Of a stretch of DNA of 6,855 bases, positions 1-6,075 are shown one piece after another; position 1 is the first letter of the stretch, and each line of letters starts with the position of its first letter. Source of the DNA: Ilumatobacteraceae bacterium. GTDB lineage: Bacteria; Actinomycetota; Acidimicrobiia; Acidimicrobiales; Ilumatobacteraceae. Position numbers and translations under genes: made by a program. The stretch spans positions 1 to 6,855 of the forward strand of contig SKFX01000169.1 in the NCBI GenBank assembly GCA_007117775.1, given 5' to 3'. The notes under the pieces were generated by a model. It saw only the letters and a list, made by a program, of their open reading frames with translations. It was not told the origin of the DNA and did no database searches.

Positions 1-272
1 ACCAGCACCCCGATCCCCGACACCAGCGCCACCATCACCATCGAGAAGCCGTCGAGACGCAGATCGAACCCGAGACCGAGTTGTGGTACCCAGTCGATGC
101 GTTGGCGGACCGGATCGCCGTCGATCACCGCCGTGGCCTGAGTGGTCGCCCACGCCACCGTGGCCGCAGGTGCCAGCGCCGCGACCGCGAAGGCCCATCG
201 GCCGAGGCGGTCACCGCTCGCGATGATCAGCACCCCGATGACGAGATGCGCGAACAGCAGGGTGGAGATCAA
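1..272 (-). CDS. mrpA: Na+/H+ antiporter subunit A-like protein (MrpA/MnhA), N-terminal part, runs off the left edge
   Basis: The minus strand is open from the window edge to position 272 and reads as a hydrophobic N-terminus beginning ISTLLFAHLVIGVLIIASGD, which is a first membrane helix. A second hydrophobic stretch follows, and then, around residues 60-90, the sequence IDWVPQLGLGF and LRLDGFSMVM ending VSGIGVLV. The order W-(V/I)-P-x-LGL, then RLDG(F/L)S, then SGIG is typical of the start of MrpA-type subunits, which are related to complex I subunit NuoL. In known systems MrpA is a membrane subunit of a multisubunit Na+(K+)/H+ antiporter used in pH and salt homeostasis. The proposed start is TTG at 272-270, with a weak GGTGA upstream. 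An in-frame GTG at 326-324 would add 18 non-hydrophobic residues; a TAG stop lies just upstream of it. A TAGTTT box at 332-327 (minus) could be its -10. NuoL or a hydrogenase-4 subunit is possible because only about 90 residues are visible. Confidence 0.72.
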   Translation of the reverse strand, partial: MISTLLFAHLVIGVLIIASGDRLGRWAFAVAALAPAATVAWATTQATAVIDGDPVRQRIDWVPQLGLGFDLRLDGFSMVMVALVSGIGVL

Positions 273-358
273 GGATTCACCGCAACAGGGTCGCCATTGA
301 CTCTGGAGGTGTCGGGCACGGGCCACAAACTAACGCGCGATCCCCGGACCGCTCCGCT

Positions 359-388
359 TTGGATCGGTTACCGAGCGGTAACTACCGT
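359..388 (+). promoter_or_regulatory. Candidate leaderless promoter of the hbd-aat-ecm operon
   Basis: A TTGGAT box at 359-364 (three of six bases as in TTGACA) is followed after 18 nt by TACCGT at 383-388, which fits the actinobacterial -10 consensus TANNNT. The A of the downstream ATG (395) is 7 nt after the -10 box, exactly where transcription would start, so the mRNA would be leaderless. No Shine-Dalgarno sequence is visible before 395, in agreement. The promoter is inferred from sequence only. Confidence 0.6.
365..387. promoter_or_regulatory. Candidate repressor operator: cluster of ACCG/CGGT half-sites
   Basis: Within 23 bp the tetramer ACCG or its complement CGGT occurs four times in alternating orientation: CGGT 365-368, ACCG 370-373, CGGT 376-379 and ACCG 384-387. 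The core is a perfect palindrome GTTACCG-AG-CGGTAAC at 367-382, and a second one, CGGTA-AC-TACCG, overlaps it at 376-387. The cluster fills the spacer between the proposed -35 and -10 and covers the -10 box. Short perfect palindromes so placed are typical of TetR-family repressors, which often control acyl-CoA genes. The regulator is not encoded in the window and its identity is unknown. Confidence 0.6.
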
Positions 389-394
389 GACCCC

Positions 395-1252
395 ATGGGA
401 CGCATCGAACGAGTTGGGGTGGTCGGATCTGGGATCATGGGGTCGGGTCTGGCCGAGGTGGTGGCCCGGGCCGGCCGCGAGGTCGTGGTGCGGTCGAGGA
501 CCATGAGCGGCGCCGAGGCGGTACTGGCTGGCCTGCAACGCAACCTCGATCGCGCTGTCGAGCGCGGCAAACTCGAGGCCGATGAGCGCGATGCGATCGT
601 GGCGCGCATCTCAGTCACCGATCAATTGGCGGACCTCGCCGACTGTGATCTGGTGATCGAGAGTGTCGTCGAGGACCTGGAGGTCAAGCGTGAGCTGTTC
701 ACGCAGCTCGATGCCATCGTGAAGTCCGGCGCGATCCTCGCCACCAACACCTCGACCCTGCCGGTGGTGGAGTTGGCCATGGCCACCGGCCGGCCCGACG
801 CGGTCTGCGGTGTGCACTTCTTCAATCCGGCACCGGCGATGGCGCTCGTCGAGGTGATCCGGCCGATCACCGCATCCGATGAGACGGTGGCCACCGCGAT
901 CGAGTTCGCCACCGACTGTGGCAAGAATGCTGTCGAGGTGGCCGACCGCGCCGGGTTCATCGTCAACGCCCTGTTGTTCCCCTATCTGAACAACGCAGTG
1001 CGCATGCTAGAGGTAGGCACTGCCTCCAAGGAGTCGATCGATGCCGCCATGGTCGGCGGCTGCAATTTCCCAATGGGTCCGTTCGCTCTGTTGGATCTCG
1101 TCGGACTCGACACCTCGGTATCGATCCTCGACGCGCTCTACGAGGAGTTCCGGGACCCCAACTATGCCGTGGTCCCGACCCTGCGGCGCATGGTCGCAGC
1201 CGGTCATCTGGGCCGAAAGAGCGGTCGCGGCTTCTACGACTACGGTTCGTGA
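395..1252 (+). CDS. hbd: 3-hydroxybutyryl-CoA dehydrogenase (3-hydroxyacyl-CoA dehydrogenase family)
   Basis: This 285-residue cytoplasmic enzyme should interconvert acetoacetyl-CoA and (S)-3-hydroxybutyryl-CoA with a nicotinamide cofactor. Its length is normal for stand-alone members of the family. The Rossmann motif is G11-S-G13-I-M-G16. The NTS motif (N118, S120) is present, as is the catalytic His in GVHFFNP (H141), with partner E153 in ALVEVI. Substrate-site N191 lies in FIVNALLFPYLNN and opens the C-terminal 3HCDH domain, which ends in a typical GRKSGRGFYDY motif. The position at the end of strand beta-2 that is normally Asp, selecting NAD, is S34 flanked by R33 and R35, so NADP(H) use is possible. 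ATG 395 was chosen over TTG 359 because the promoter and operator occupy the region between them. The stop overlaps the aat start (TGATG), so the two are likely translationally coupled. Broader acyl-chain specificity cannot be excluded. Confidence 0.88.
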   Translation: MGRIERVGVVGSGIMGSGLAEVVARAGREVVVRSRTMSGAEAVLAGLQRNLDRAVERGKLEADERDAIVARISVTDQLADLADCDLVIESVVEDLEVKRELFTQLDAIVKSGAILATNTSTLPVVELAMATGRPDAVCGVHFFNPAPAMALVEVIRPITASDETVATAIEFATDCGKNAVEVADRAGFIVNALLFPYLNNAVRMLEVGTASKESIDAAMVGGCNFPMGPFALLDLVGLDTSVSILDALYEEFRDPNYAVVPTLRRMVAAGHLGRKSGRGFYDYGS

Positions 1253-1941
1253 TGCCCGACTGGCGGACCGACTGGTTCGCCCGGGATCCACCGCGGCACC
1301 CGGCACCGCCGCGCTGGGAGTTCCCGAACGAGGGACCGAGCGATGACACCGGTGTCATCGCTGTCGGTGCCGATCTCGAACCCGCCACACTGTTGGAGGC
1401 GTATCGCACCGGGCTGTTCCCGATGCCGCTCGGTGGCCGTGACCTGGCGTGGTTCTCACCGGACCCGCGCGGCATCATCCCCCTCGACGGCCTGCATATC
1501 TCGCGATCACTGCACCGCAGCCTGGGTCGGTTCAGCGTCTCGATCGATCGCTGTTTCGGTGAGGTCATGGCGCGATGTGGTGACCCGGCCCGACCCGGAC
1601 ACTGGATCACCGCCGCCTTCATCGACGCCTACGGGACCCTTGCGGATCTCGGATGGGCCCACAGCATCGAGGTGTGGTCGGGCGATGAACTCGTCGGCGG
1701 CCTCTACGGGGTCCGTATCGGCGGATTCTTCGCCGGTGAATCGATGTTCCACTCGGCCACCGATGCCTCCAAAGTGGCGCTGGTGCATACCGTCGACTGG
1801 TTGGTGGCCACCGATGCCACGCTGTTCGACGTGCAGTGGACCACACCGCATCTGGTGTCGATGGGGGCGATCGATATCGCACGCGATGACTATCTGCGCC
1901 GACTGGCCCATGCACTCGGTGGCAGCGACACCGACACCTGA
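1252..1941 (+). CDS. aat: Leucyl/phenylalanyl-tRNA--protein transferase
   Basis: Aat transfers Leu or Phe from aminoacyl-tRNA to the N-terminal Lys or Arg of proteins. This creates an N-degron that ClpS delivers to the Clp protease in the cytoplasm. The 229 residues match the whole family: VIAVGADLEPATLLEAYRTG (35-54), LFP and AWFSPDPRGI (55-75), HISRSL (82-87), HWIT with W118, LGWAHSIEVW (133-142), LVGGLYGV (147-154), FFAGESMF with E163, ASKVAL (172-177) and FDVQ with D193 and Q195, followed by HLVSMGA. The D-x-Q pair corresponds to the catalytically important Asp/Gln of the E. coli enzyme. ATG 1252 overlaps the hbd stop by one base; GTG 1249 is an alternative that adds one residue. No ribosome binding site is obvious, so coupling to hbd is likely. 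In many bacteria aat sits near clp genes; here it is between two acyl-CoA enzymes. Confidence 0.92.
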   Translation: MPDWRTDWFARDPPRHPAPPRWEFPNEGPSDDTGVIAVGADLEPATLLEAYRTGLFPMPLGGRDLAWFSPDPRGIIPLDGLHISRSLHRSLGRFSVSIDRCFGEVMARCGDPARPGHWITAAFIDAYGTLADLGWAHSIEVWSGDELVGGLYGVRIGGFFAGESMFHSATDASKVALVHTVDWLVATDATLFDVQWTTPHLVSMGAIDIARDDYLRRLAHALGGSDTDT

Positions 1942-1977
1942 GTAGCGGATCACCACGAGCGGGGGCACACTTTGTCG

Positions 1978-3948
1978 ATGGAACACCACACGCAGCCAGA
2001 GCGGGATCGGCCGTGGATGATGCGCACCTATTCAGGGCACTCCACCGCAGCTGCATCCAATGAGCTGTATCGGACCAATCTCGCCAAGGGCCAGACCGGC
2101 CTGTCGATCGCGTTCGATCTGCCCACCCAGACCGGCTATGACCCCGATTCGGCCATGGCGCGCGGCGAGGTGGGCAAAGTCGGCGTCCCAGTCGCACATC
2201 TCGGCCATATGCGAGCCCTGATGGACCAGATCCCACCGGGCCAGATGAACACCTCAATGACGATCAATGCCACCGCGTCATGGATCTTGGCACTGTACGT
2301 CGCCAACGCCGCCGAACAGGGTGTGGCATCGGCGGAGTTGCGCGGCACCACCCAGAACGACATCGTCAAGGAATACCTGTCGCGCGGCACCTACATCTTC
2401 GCGCCCGGCCCATCGCGTCGACTGATCGTCGACATGGTGGCGTGGTGTGCGGCCAATGCGCCGCTGTGGAACCCGATGAACGTCTGCTCGTACCACCTCC
2501 AAGAGGCCGGTGCCACCCCGGTGCAGGAGATCGCGTTCTCCCTCGCAACAGCCATCGACGTGCTCGACGCGGTGCGCGACTCGGGCCAGATCGCCCCCGA
2601 TGACTTCGCCCAGGTGTTCGCCTCACTCTCGTTCTTCGTCAACGCCGGGATCCGCTTCGTCGAGGAGGTCTGCAAGATGCGGGCCTTCACCGAGATGTGG
2701 GATCGGATCGGCCTCGAACGCTACGGGGTCACCGATGCGCGCGCCCGACGGTTCCGCTATGGCGTGCAGGTCAACTCGCTCGGCCTCACCGAGGCCCAAC
2801 CGGAGAACAACGTGCAGCGCATCGTGCTCGAGACGCTCGGGGTGACACTGTCCAAGCAGGCCCGTGCCCGATCGATCCAGCTGCCGGCATGGAACGAGGC
2901 GCTCGGCCTGCCGCGACCCTGGGACCAACAGTGGTCACTGCGCATCCAGCAGGTCCTCGCCTATGAGACCGACCTGCTCGAATACGACGACATCTTCGCC
3001 GGGTCCCATGTCATCGAGGCTGAGACCGCGGCGTTACGCGATGCCGCCCAGGCCGAACTCGACGAAATATTGGGCCTCGGCGGTGCCTTCGCCGCCATCG
3101 ACGAACTCAAGACTCGCCTGGTGACCTCGATGGCCGGGCGCACCCGGCGGATCGAATCGGGTGAGCAGGTGGTGGTCGGTGTGAACCGCTTCACCGAACA
3201 TGCCGAGTCACCCCTCGGCGGTGACGGTGCGATCTTGAAGGTCGATCCGGCCGTCGAGGCCGAGACCATCGCCGATGTCGTCACTTGGCGCTCGGCGCGC
3301 GACCAGGCCGCGGTCGATGCTGCGCTCAGCGAACTGGAGCGCGTCGCCCGATCCGATGAGAACGTGATGCCGGCCACGATCGCGTTGGCCCGCGCCGGGG
3401 GCACCACCGGTGAATGGGGCCGGGTCATGCGCGAGGTGTTCGGCGAATACCGCGCCCCGACCGGCGTTGCCGGCGCCCGATCTGGTGAACGCGGTGCACT
3501 ATCTGAGATCGCTGAGCGCAGTCGCGTCCTGCCCGGTGGGCCGCCTCGGCTGTTGGTGGCCAAACCCGGCCTCGACGGCCATTCCAACGGTGCCGAGCAG
3601 ATCGCGGTCGCGGCCCGCGATGCCGGGATGGAGGTCATCTACTCCGGTATCCGCCTCACCCCCGAACAGATCGCCGCATCGGCACGCGATGAGGATCCCG
3701 ATGTGATCGGTCTGTCGATCCTGTCGGGATCACATCTCGAGGTGGTCCCCGAGGTCATCGAGCGGTTGCGCGCCGTCGGGGTGGATGCCCCGGTCATCGT
3801 CGGTGGCATCATCCCCGAAGAGGACCGACAGATCCTCGAGGCCGGCGGCGTCGCTGCGGTCTACACACCCAAGGATTTCGAACTGGTTCGGATCATGGGT
3901 GATATCGCGGCGCTGACCGAACAGCACCGCGGCGCACAGATGGTCTGA
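1978..3948 (+). CDS. ecm: Ethylmalonyl-CoA mutase-like B12-dependent acyl-CoA mutase (Ecm/MeaA type)
   Basis: This 656-residue single-chain mutase carries a TIM-barrel substrate domain (about residues 10-400) and a C-terminal cobalamin-binding domain (about 522-645). The N-terminal RPWMMRTYSGHSTAAASNEL, the motif QTGLSIAFDLPTQTGYDPDS, NTSMTINATA, GTTQNDIVKEYLSRGT, SYHLQEAGATP (Y172 and H173, the latter matching the catalytic His of methylmalonyl-CoA mutase) and QVNSLGLTEAQPENNVQRIV match the MeaA/ethylmalonyl-CoA mutase clade. The B12 motif is D533-x-H535-x-x-G538, followed by S580-x-L582 and GG 609-610; H535 would be the lower cobalt ligand. The known reaction of Ecm is (2R)-ethylmalonyl-CoA to (2S)-methylsuccinyl-CoA, in the ethylmalonyl-CoA pathway. 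Start is uncertain: ATG 1978 has GGGGG 12 nt upstream, while TTG 1972, two codons earlier, has it 6 nt upstream. The 36-nt gap after aat lacks a clear promoter, so it is probably co-transcribed with hbd. Another MCM-family substrate is the main alternative. Confidence 0.88.
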   Translation: MEHHTQPERDRPWMMRTYSGHSTAAASNELYRTNLAKGQTGLSIAFDLPTQTGYDPDSAMARGEVGKVGVPVAHLGHMRALMDQIPPGQMNTSMTINATASWILALYVANAAEQGVASAELRGTTQNDIVKEYLSRGTYIFAPGPSRRLIVDMVAWCAANAPLWNPMNVCSYHLQEAGATPVQEIAFSLATAIDVLDAVRDSGQIAPDDFAQVFASLSFFVNAGIRFVEEVCKMRAFTEMWDRIGLERYGVTDARARRFRYGVQVNSLGLTEAQPENNVQRIVLETLGVTLSKQARARSIQLPAWNEALGLPRPWDQQWSLRIQQVLAYETDLLEYDDIFAGSHVIEAETAALRDAAQAELDEILGLGGAFAAIDELKTRLVTSMAGRTRRIESGEQVVVGVNRFTEHAESPLGGDGAILKVDPAVEAETIADVVTWRSARDQAAVDAALSELERVARSDENVMPATIALARAGGTTGEWGRVMREVFGEYRAPTGVAGARSGERGALSEIAERSRVLPGGPPRLLVAKPGLDGHSNGAEQIAVAARDAGMEVIYSGIRLTPEQIAASARDEDPDVIGLSILSGSHLEVVPEVIERLRAVGVDAPVIVGGIIPEEDRQILEAGGVAAVYTPKDFELVRIMGDIAALTEQHRGAQMV

Positions 3949-3955
3949 TCAGACC
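3942..3955. repeat. Perfect 14-bp palindrome spanning two convergent stop codons
   Basis: GGTCTGATCAGACC reads the same on both strands. It contains the TGA stop of the mutase (3946-3948, plus) and the TGA stop of the oxygenase (3949-3951, minus), which abut with no gap. As RNA it could form only a short stem because there is no natural loop, and no T-run follows on either side, so it is not a classical intrinsic terminator. A bidirectional termination or protein-binding role is possible, but so is chance. Confidence 0.6.
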
Positions 3956-4653
3956 GACGCGGTTGCGGGTAACTGTGTCTGGATCCAGGCGTCGAGCACT
4001 GGGCCGGATTCGAAACTGACGATCAGCGCATAGCGAGGTGCGGTGCCAGGATGCACAACCACATGCCAGAGCCGTTGGGTGTCGACGACGAAACGCGCGC
4101 CGCGATGCAGCGGGATCCGTCGTTCGGTGGACGGATCGGGCAGGCCGTCGGCATCGTTGTCCATCAACAACATGTAGCTGTCGGGGTTGTCGGTCAACTC
4201 CACCCATGAGCGCACCACCCATCCCTCGTCATCGGGATTGAAGCGGTTGTTGTCATCACGGTGGATGGAGCGCAACGCCGTCTCATGGTCCTGGGGCTCG
4301 AGCTTGATGATGCGGACCCGACCGAAGTTGGCACCGACCGAATCGACATAGTCGCGGATCGTCGGGGCGTGTTCGGCGTTCGAGGTCCACAGGGCGTCCT
4401 TATCGGTCTTGCCCTTGTCCCAGAACCCACGGCAGTCCAGTTCACCATCCGCTGATGCCAACGGGGCGAAGTTCGTGTCGCCACCGCTCTTCCAGTCCAT
4501 GTACTCGAGGCCCTCGTACTCGGCCGCAGGCACCTCGAAGGGCGCATCGGCCAAGCGCACACAGCCGGTCGGATTCAGGATCTCGAGGCGCGGATGGGGG
4601 GTGTGGAGCGGGATCTTCACACTCCAATGATCAGACGTTGGCCAAAAACTCAT
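3949..4653 (-). CDS. Putative 2-oxoglutarate/Fe(II)-dependent oxygenase, aspartyl/asparaginyl beta-hydroxylase-like
   Basis: The 234-residue product has no signal peptide or membrane segment. Residues 131-133 read H-R-D, a candidate HxD iron motif, in SIHRDDNNRF. A second His, H197 in RLWHVVV, is followed exactly ten residues later by R207 in APRYALIVSF. The order HxD...H-x10-R in a beta-rich C-terminal half (112-216) is the signature of double-stranded beta-helix 2-oxoglutarate oxygenases, and the context RIIKLEP before it resembles aspartyl/asparaginyl hydroxylases. The N-terminal 100 residues are not recognised; they contain GLEYMDW and CRGFWDKGKTDKDALW. H183 and H201 are alternative ligands. 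The substrate is unknown. ATG 4653 was chosen over ATG 4695 because a TACACT box lies 7 nt upstream of it. The gene converges on ecm and lies downstream of the LysM gene on the same strand. Confidence 0.55.
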   Translation of the reverse strand: MSFWPTSDHWSVKIPLHTPHPRLEILNPTGCVRLADAPFEVPAAEYEGLEYMDWKSGGDTNFAPLASADGELDCRGFWDKGKTDKDALWTSNAEHAPTIRDYVDSVGANFGRVRIIKLEPQDHETALRSIHRDDNNRFNPDDEGWVVRSWVELTDNPDSYMLLMDNDADGLPDPSTERRIPLHRGARFVVDTQRLWHVVVHPGTAPRYALIVSFESGPVLDAWIQTQLPATASV

Positions 4654-4660
4654 GCCCCAT

Positions 4661-4666
4661 AGTGTA
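4661..4666 (-). promoter_or_regulatory. Candidate -10 box of the oxygenase gene (leaderless)
   Basis: On the minus strand TACACT ends 7 nt before ATG 4653, fitting TANNNT with transcription starting at the start codon. The -35 region (around 4684-4690) has no good match to TTGACA. This box argues against the longer frame starting at 4695, which would place the promoter inside the coding region. Confidence 0.5.
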
Positions 4667-4680
4667 GGTACGGCGGAGCG

Positions 4681-4693
4681 GCCCTGATAGGGC
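4681..4693. repeat. Short inverted repeat near the -35 region of the oxygenase gene
   Basis: GCCCT-GAT-AGGGC is a perfect 5-bp inverted repeat with a 3-nt centre. It lies between the LysM gene stop (4721) and the oxygenase start (4653), about 15-27 nt upstream of the proposed -10. It could be an operator or a weak hairpin behind the LysM gene; no T-run follows in the direction of transcription, so a terminator is less likely. Confidence 0.35.
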
Positions 4694-4720
4694 ATTGTGT
4701 CCCATCACAATCTAGCGCGC

Positions 4721-5059
4721 TCAGGGATTGGCGGCCGGTGCGGGCAACTGCTCGACCAGACGGACCCCGGTCGGGATCTCAAGGGTGCTGCCGGCTGCGA
4801 CGCTGTTGGGATTGGTGATCTGGTTCAGCTCGATCAATGCCGGCAGGGGAACCCCGAAACTCTCAGCGATGATCGACAGGCTCTCGCCGGGCTTCACGGT
4901 ATAGAAGACCCGGGTGTCATCGAGCACGGTGGTGGTCGTGGCATCGGTCGTCGTGGTCCGCATCGGGGGCAGCGTGACATAGGTCTCGTCGCTGCCACCG
5001 CAGGCCGAGACTGCCATGGCGGCGATCAGTGCTGTGAGCACTTGGGATCTCAATGTCAT
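4721..5059 (-). CDS. Small LysM-domain lipoprotein
   Basis: The 112-residue product starts with a short basic N-region (MTLRSQ) and a hydrophobic stretch ending in the lipobox V-S-A-C20, so it should be exported, lipidated at C20 and anchored in the membrane. A Thr-rich linker (TTTTDATTTT, residues 35-44) follows. Residues about 53-96 form one LysM domain: YTVKPGESLSIIAESFGV, then LIELNQITNPNSVAAG and STLEIP. LysM domains bind N-acetylglucosamine in peptidoglycan, so a cell-wall-binding role at the outer face of the membrane is likely. No catalytic domain is attached. ATG 5065, two codons upstream, is an equally possible start; neither has a clear ribosome binding site. It is transcribed divergently from the hydrolase pair. 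Confidence 0.85.
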   Translation of the reverse strand: MTLRSQVLTALIAAMAVSACGGSDETYVTLPPMRTTTTDATTTTVLDDTRVFYTVKPGESLSIIAESFGVPLPALIELNQITNPNSVAAGSTLEIPTGVRLVEQLPAPAANP

Positions 5060-5079
5060 ACCCATGTGAATCGGCGGTG

Positions 5080-5085
5080 ATGGTA
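5080..5085 (-). promoter_or_regulatory. Possible -10 box of the LysM lipoprotein gene
   Basis: TACCAT on the minus strand fits TANNNT and would start transcription near 5073, giving a leader of roughly 8-14 nt before the ATG at 5065 or 5059. No -35 match was identified. Confidence 0.3.
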
Positions 5086-5128
5086 TCGCCGAGCGATCCC
5101 CGATCCGAACCGACCATGCCGGGCGGCC

Positions 5129-5134
5129 TATGGT
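5129..5134 (+). promoter_or_regulatory. Candidate -10 box of the alpha/beta-hydrolase pair (leaderless)
   Basis: TATGGT fits TANNNT and ends 8 nt before ATG 5143, so the transcript would begin at or within 1-2 nt of the start codon. It supports 5143 as the start rather than the upstream in-frame starts back to 5053, which would overlap the divergent lipoprotein promoter. Confidence 0.45.
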
Positions 5135-5142
5135 CGACACCG

Positions 5143-6075
5143 ATGTCCACCACGAGCGTGACCTATCCCGGCGCTGTCACTCCCGCCCGCCAGTACCGCC
5201 TCGACGCCGACGGGGTCGGTCTCGCCGTCCATGAATGGGGTGACGAATCCGATCCTCCGCTGGTCCTCGTCCACGGCGGTTTCGACTTCGCGCGGACCTA
5301 TGACTGCTTCGCGCCGCTCTTGGCTGCAGCCGGCTATCGGGTGATCGGTTGGGATCAACGCGGCCACGGCGACTCAGACCATGCTGCCCTGTACTCCTTC
5401 GATGCCGATCTGCGCGATGCGGTCGCGGTGCTCGACCACATCGATGCCCGCCGGCCGCTACCGGTGATCGGCCACTCCAAGGGTGGGGCGTTGATGATCC
5501 AGTTGGCCGATGCGATGCCGGCACGGTTCTCCGCGGTGGTGAACCTCGACGGCATCCCCTCCAAGCGGCCGTTCCCCGACGTCGCCGAGCGTGAACGCAC
5601 CAAGATGCTGGCGGCCGAGGTGGCTGGATGGCTGGACCATCGCCGCTCGACGGCGGTGGCACGACGCAAACCGGGCACCATCTCAGAATTGGCGGCACGG
5701 CGCGGCCGGATCAATCCGCGGCTGTCGCGCGAATGGCTCGAATACCTGGTCGTGGTCGGCGCCACCGAATCAGACGACGGTTGGCGCTGGAAGCTCGATC
5801 CGACGATGCGCTTCGGTGGTTTCGGTCCATGGCGTCCCGAATGGGCCCTGGCGCGTCTGCCCGGACTGGGCATGCCGTTCCTCGGCGTATTGGTCACCGA
5901 ACTCGAGGAGATGGGCTGGGGCACACTCCCCCATGAGGTCGAGCCGTTCATCCCGGTCAACGGCCGCCTCGAAGTCATCGAAGGTGCCGGCCACTTCGTG
6001 CATATCGAACGCCCCACCGAGATCGCCGACATGGTGCTCGAGTTCATCGGCGATGCACTCGGAGCGCACCGATGA
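5143..6075 (+). CDS. Alpha/beta-hydrolase-fold protein, apparently active
   Basis: The 310-residue product has the alpha/beta-hydrolase order: PLVLVHGGF with the oxyanion HGG (44-46), VIGWDQRGHGDSD (67-79), the nucleophile elbow VIGHSKGG with S112, and the catalytic His in EGAGHFVHIERP (H284, residues 280-291). The acidic residue is less clear. The usual G-x-x-D after the sixth or seventh strand is replaced by GVLVTELEEMGW (248-259), so E253, E255 or E256, or D136 in VNLDG, may serve. A cap region of about 110 residues (136-245) has little recognisable similarity. There is no signal peptide, so it is probably cytoplasmic. The substrate cannot be read from sequence; esterase, lipase and epoxide-hydrolase-like relatives are all possible. 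Its stop overlaps the next start (ATGA), implying coupled translation with the second, degenerate hydrolase. Confidence 0.82.
   Translation: MSTTSVTYPGAVTPARQYRLDADGVGLAVHEWGDESDPPLVLVHGGFDFARTYDCFAPLLAAAGYRVIGWDQRGHGDSDHAALYSFDADLRDAVAVLDHIDARRPLPVIGHSKGGALMIQLADAMPARFSAVVNLDGIPSKRPFPDVAERERTKMLAAEVAGWLDHRRSTAVARRKPGTISELAARRGRINPRLSREWLEYLVVVGATESDDGWRWKLDPTMRFGGFGPWRPEWALARLPGLGMPFLGVLVTELEEMGWGTLPHEVEPFIPVNGRLEVIEGAGHFVHIERPTEIADMVLEFIGDALGAHR

Noticed and set aside
81..506. Open frame of 141 codons on the plus strand at the left edge
   Set aside because: It is rich in Arg and Pro with no domain, and it overlaps the MrpA-like minus-strand frame, the hbd promoter and the hbd start. It is a GC-rich shadow frame.
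963..1622. 219-codon minus-strand open frame across hbd and aat
   Set aside because: Composition is Arg/Ser/Pro-rich with no recognisable motif, while both plus-strand genes beneath it are clear family members.
2961..3638. 225-codon minus-strand open frame inside the mutase gene
   Set aside because: It is antisense to well-conserved mutase coding sequence and its product is low-complexity Ser/Ala/Arg without a domain.
4681..4693. Intrinsic terminator behind the LysM gene
   Set aside because: The stem is only 5 bp and no T-run follows in the direction of transcription, so I list it only as an inverted repeat.
4697..5080. Plus-strand open frame opposite the LysM gene
   Set aside because: The minus strand encodes a convincing lipobox, Thr linker and LysM domain; the plus frame has a biased composition without motifs.
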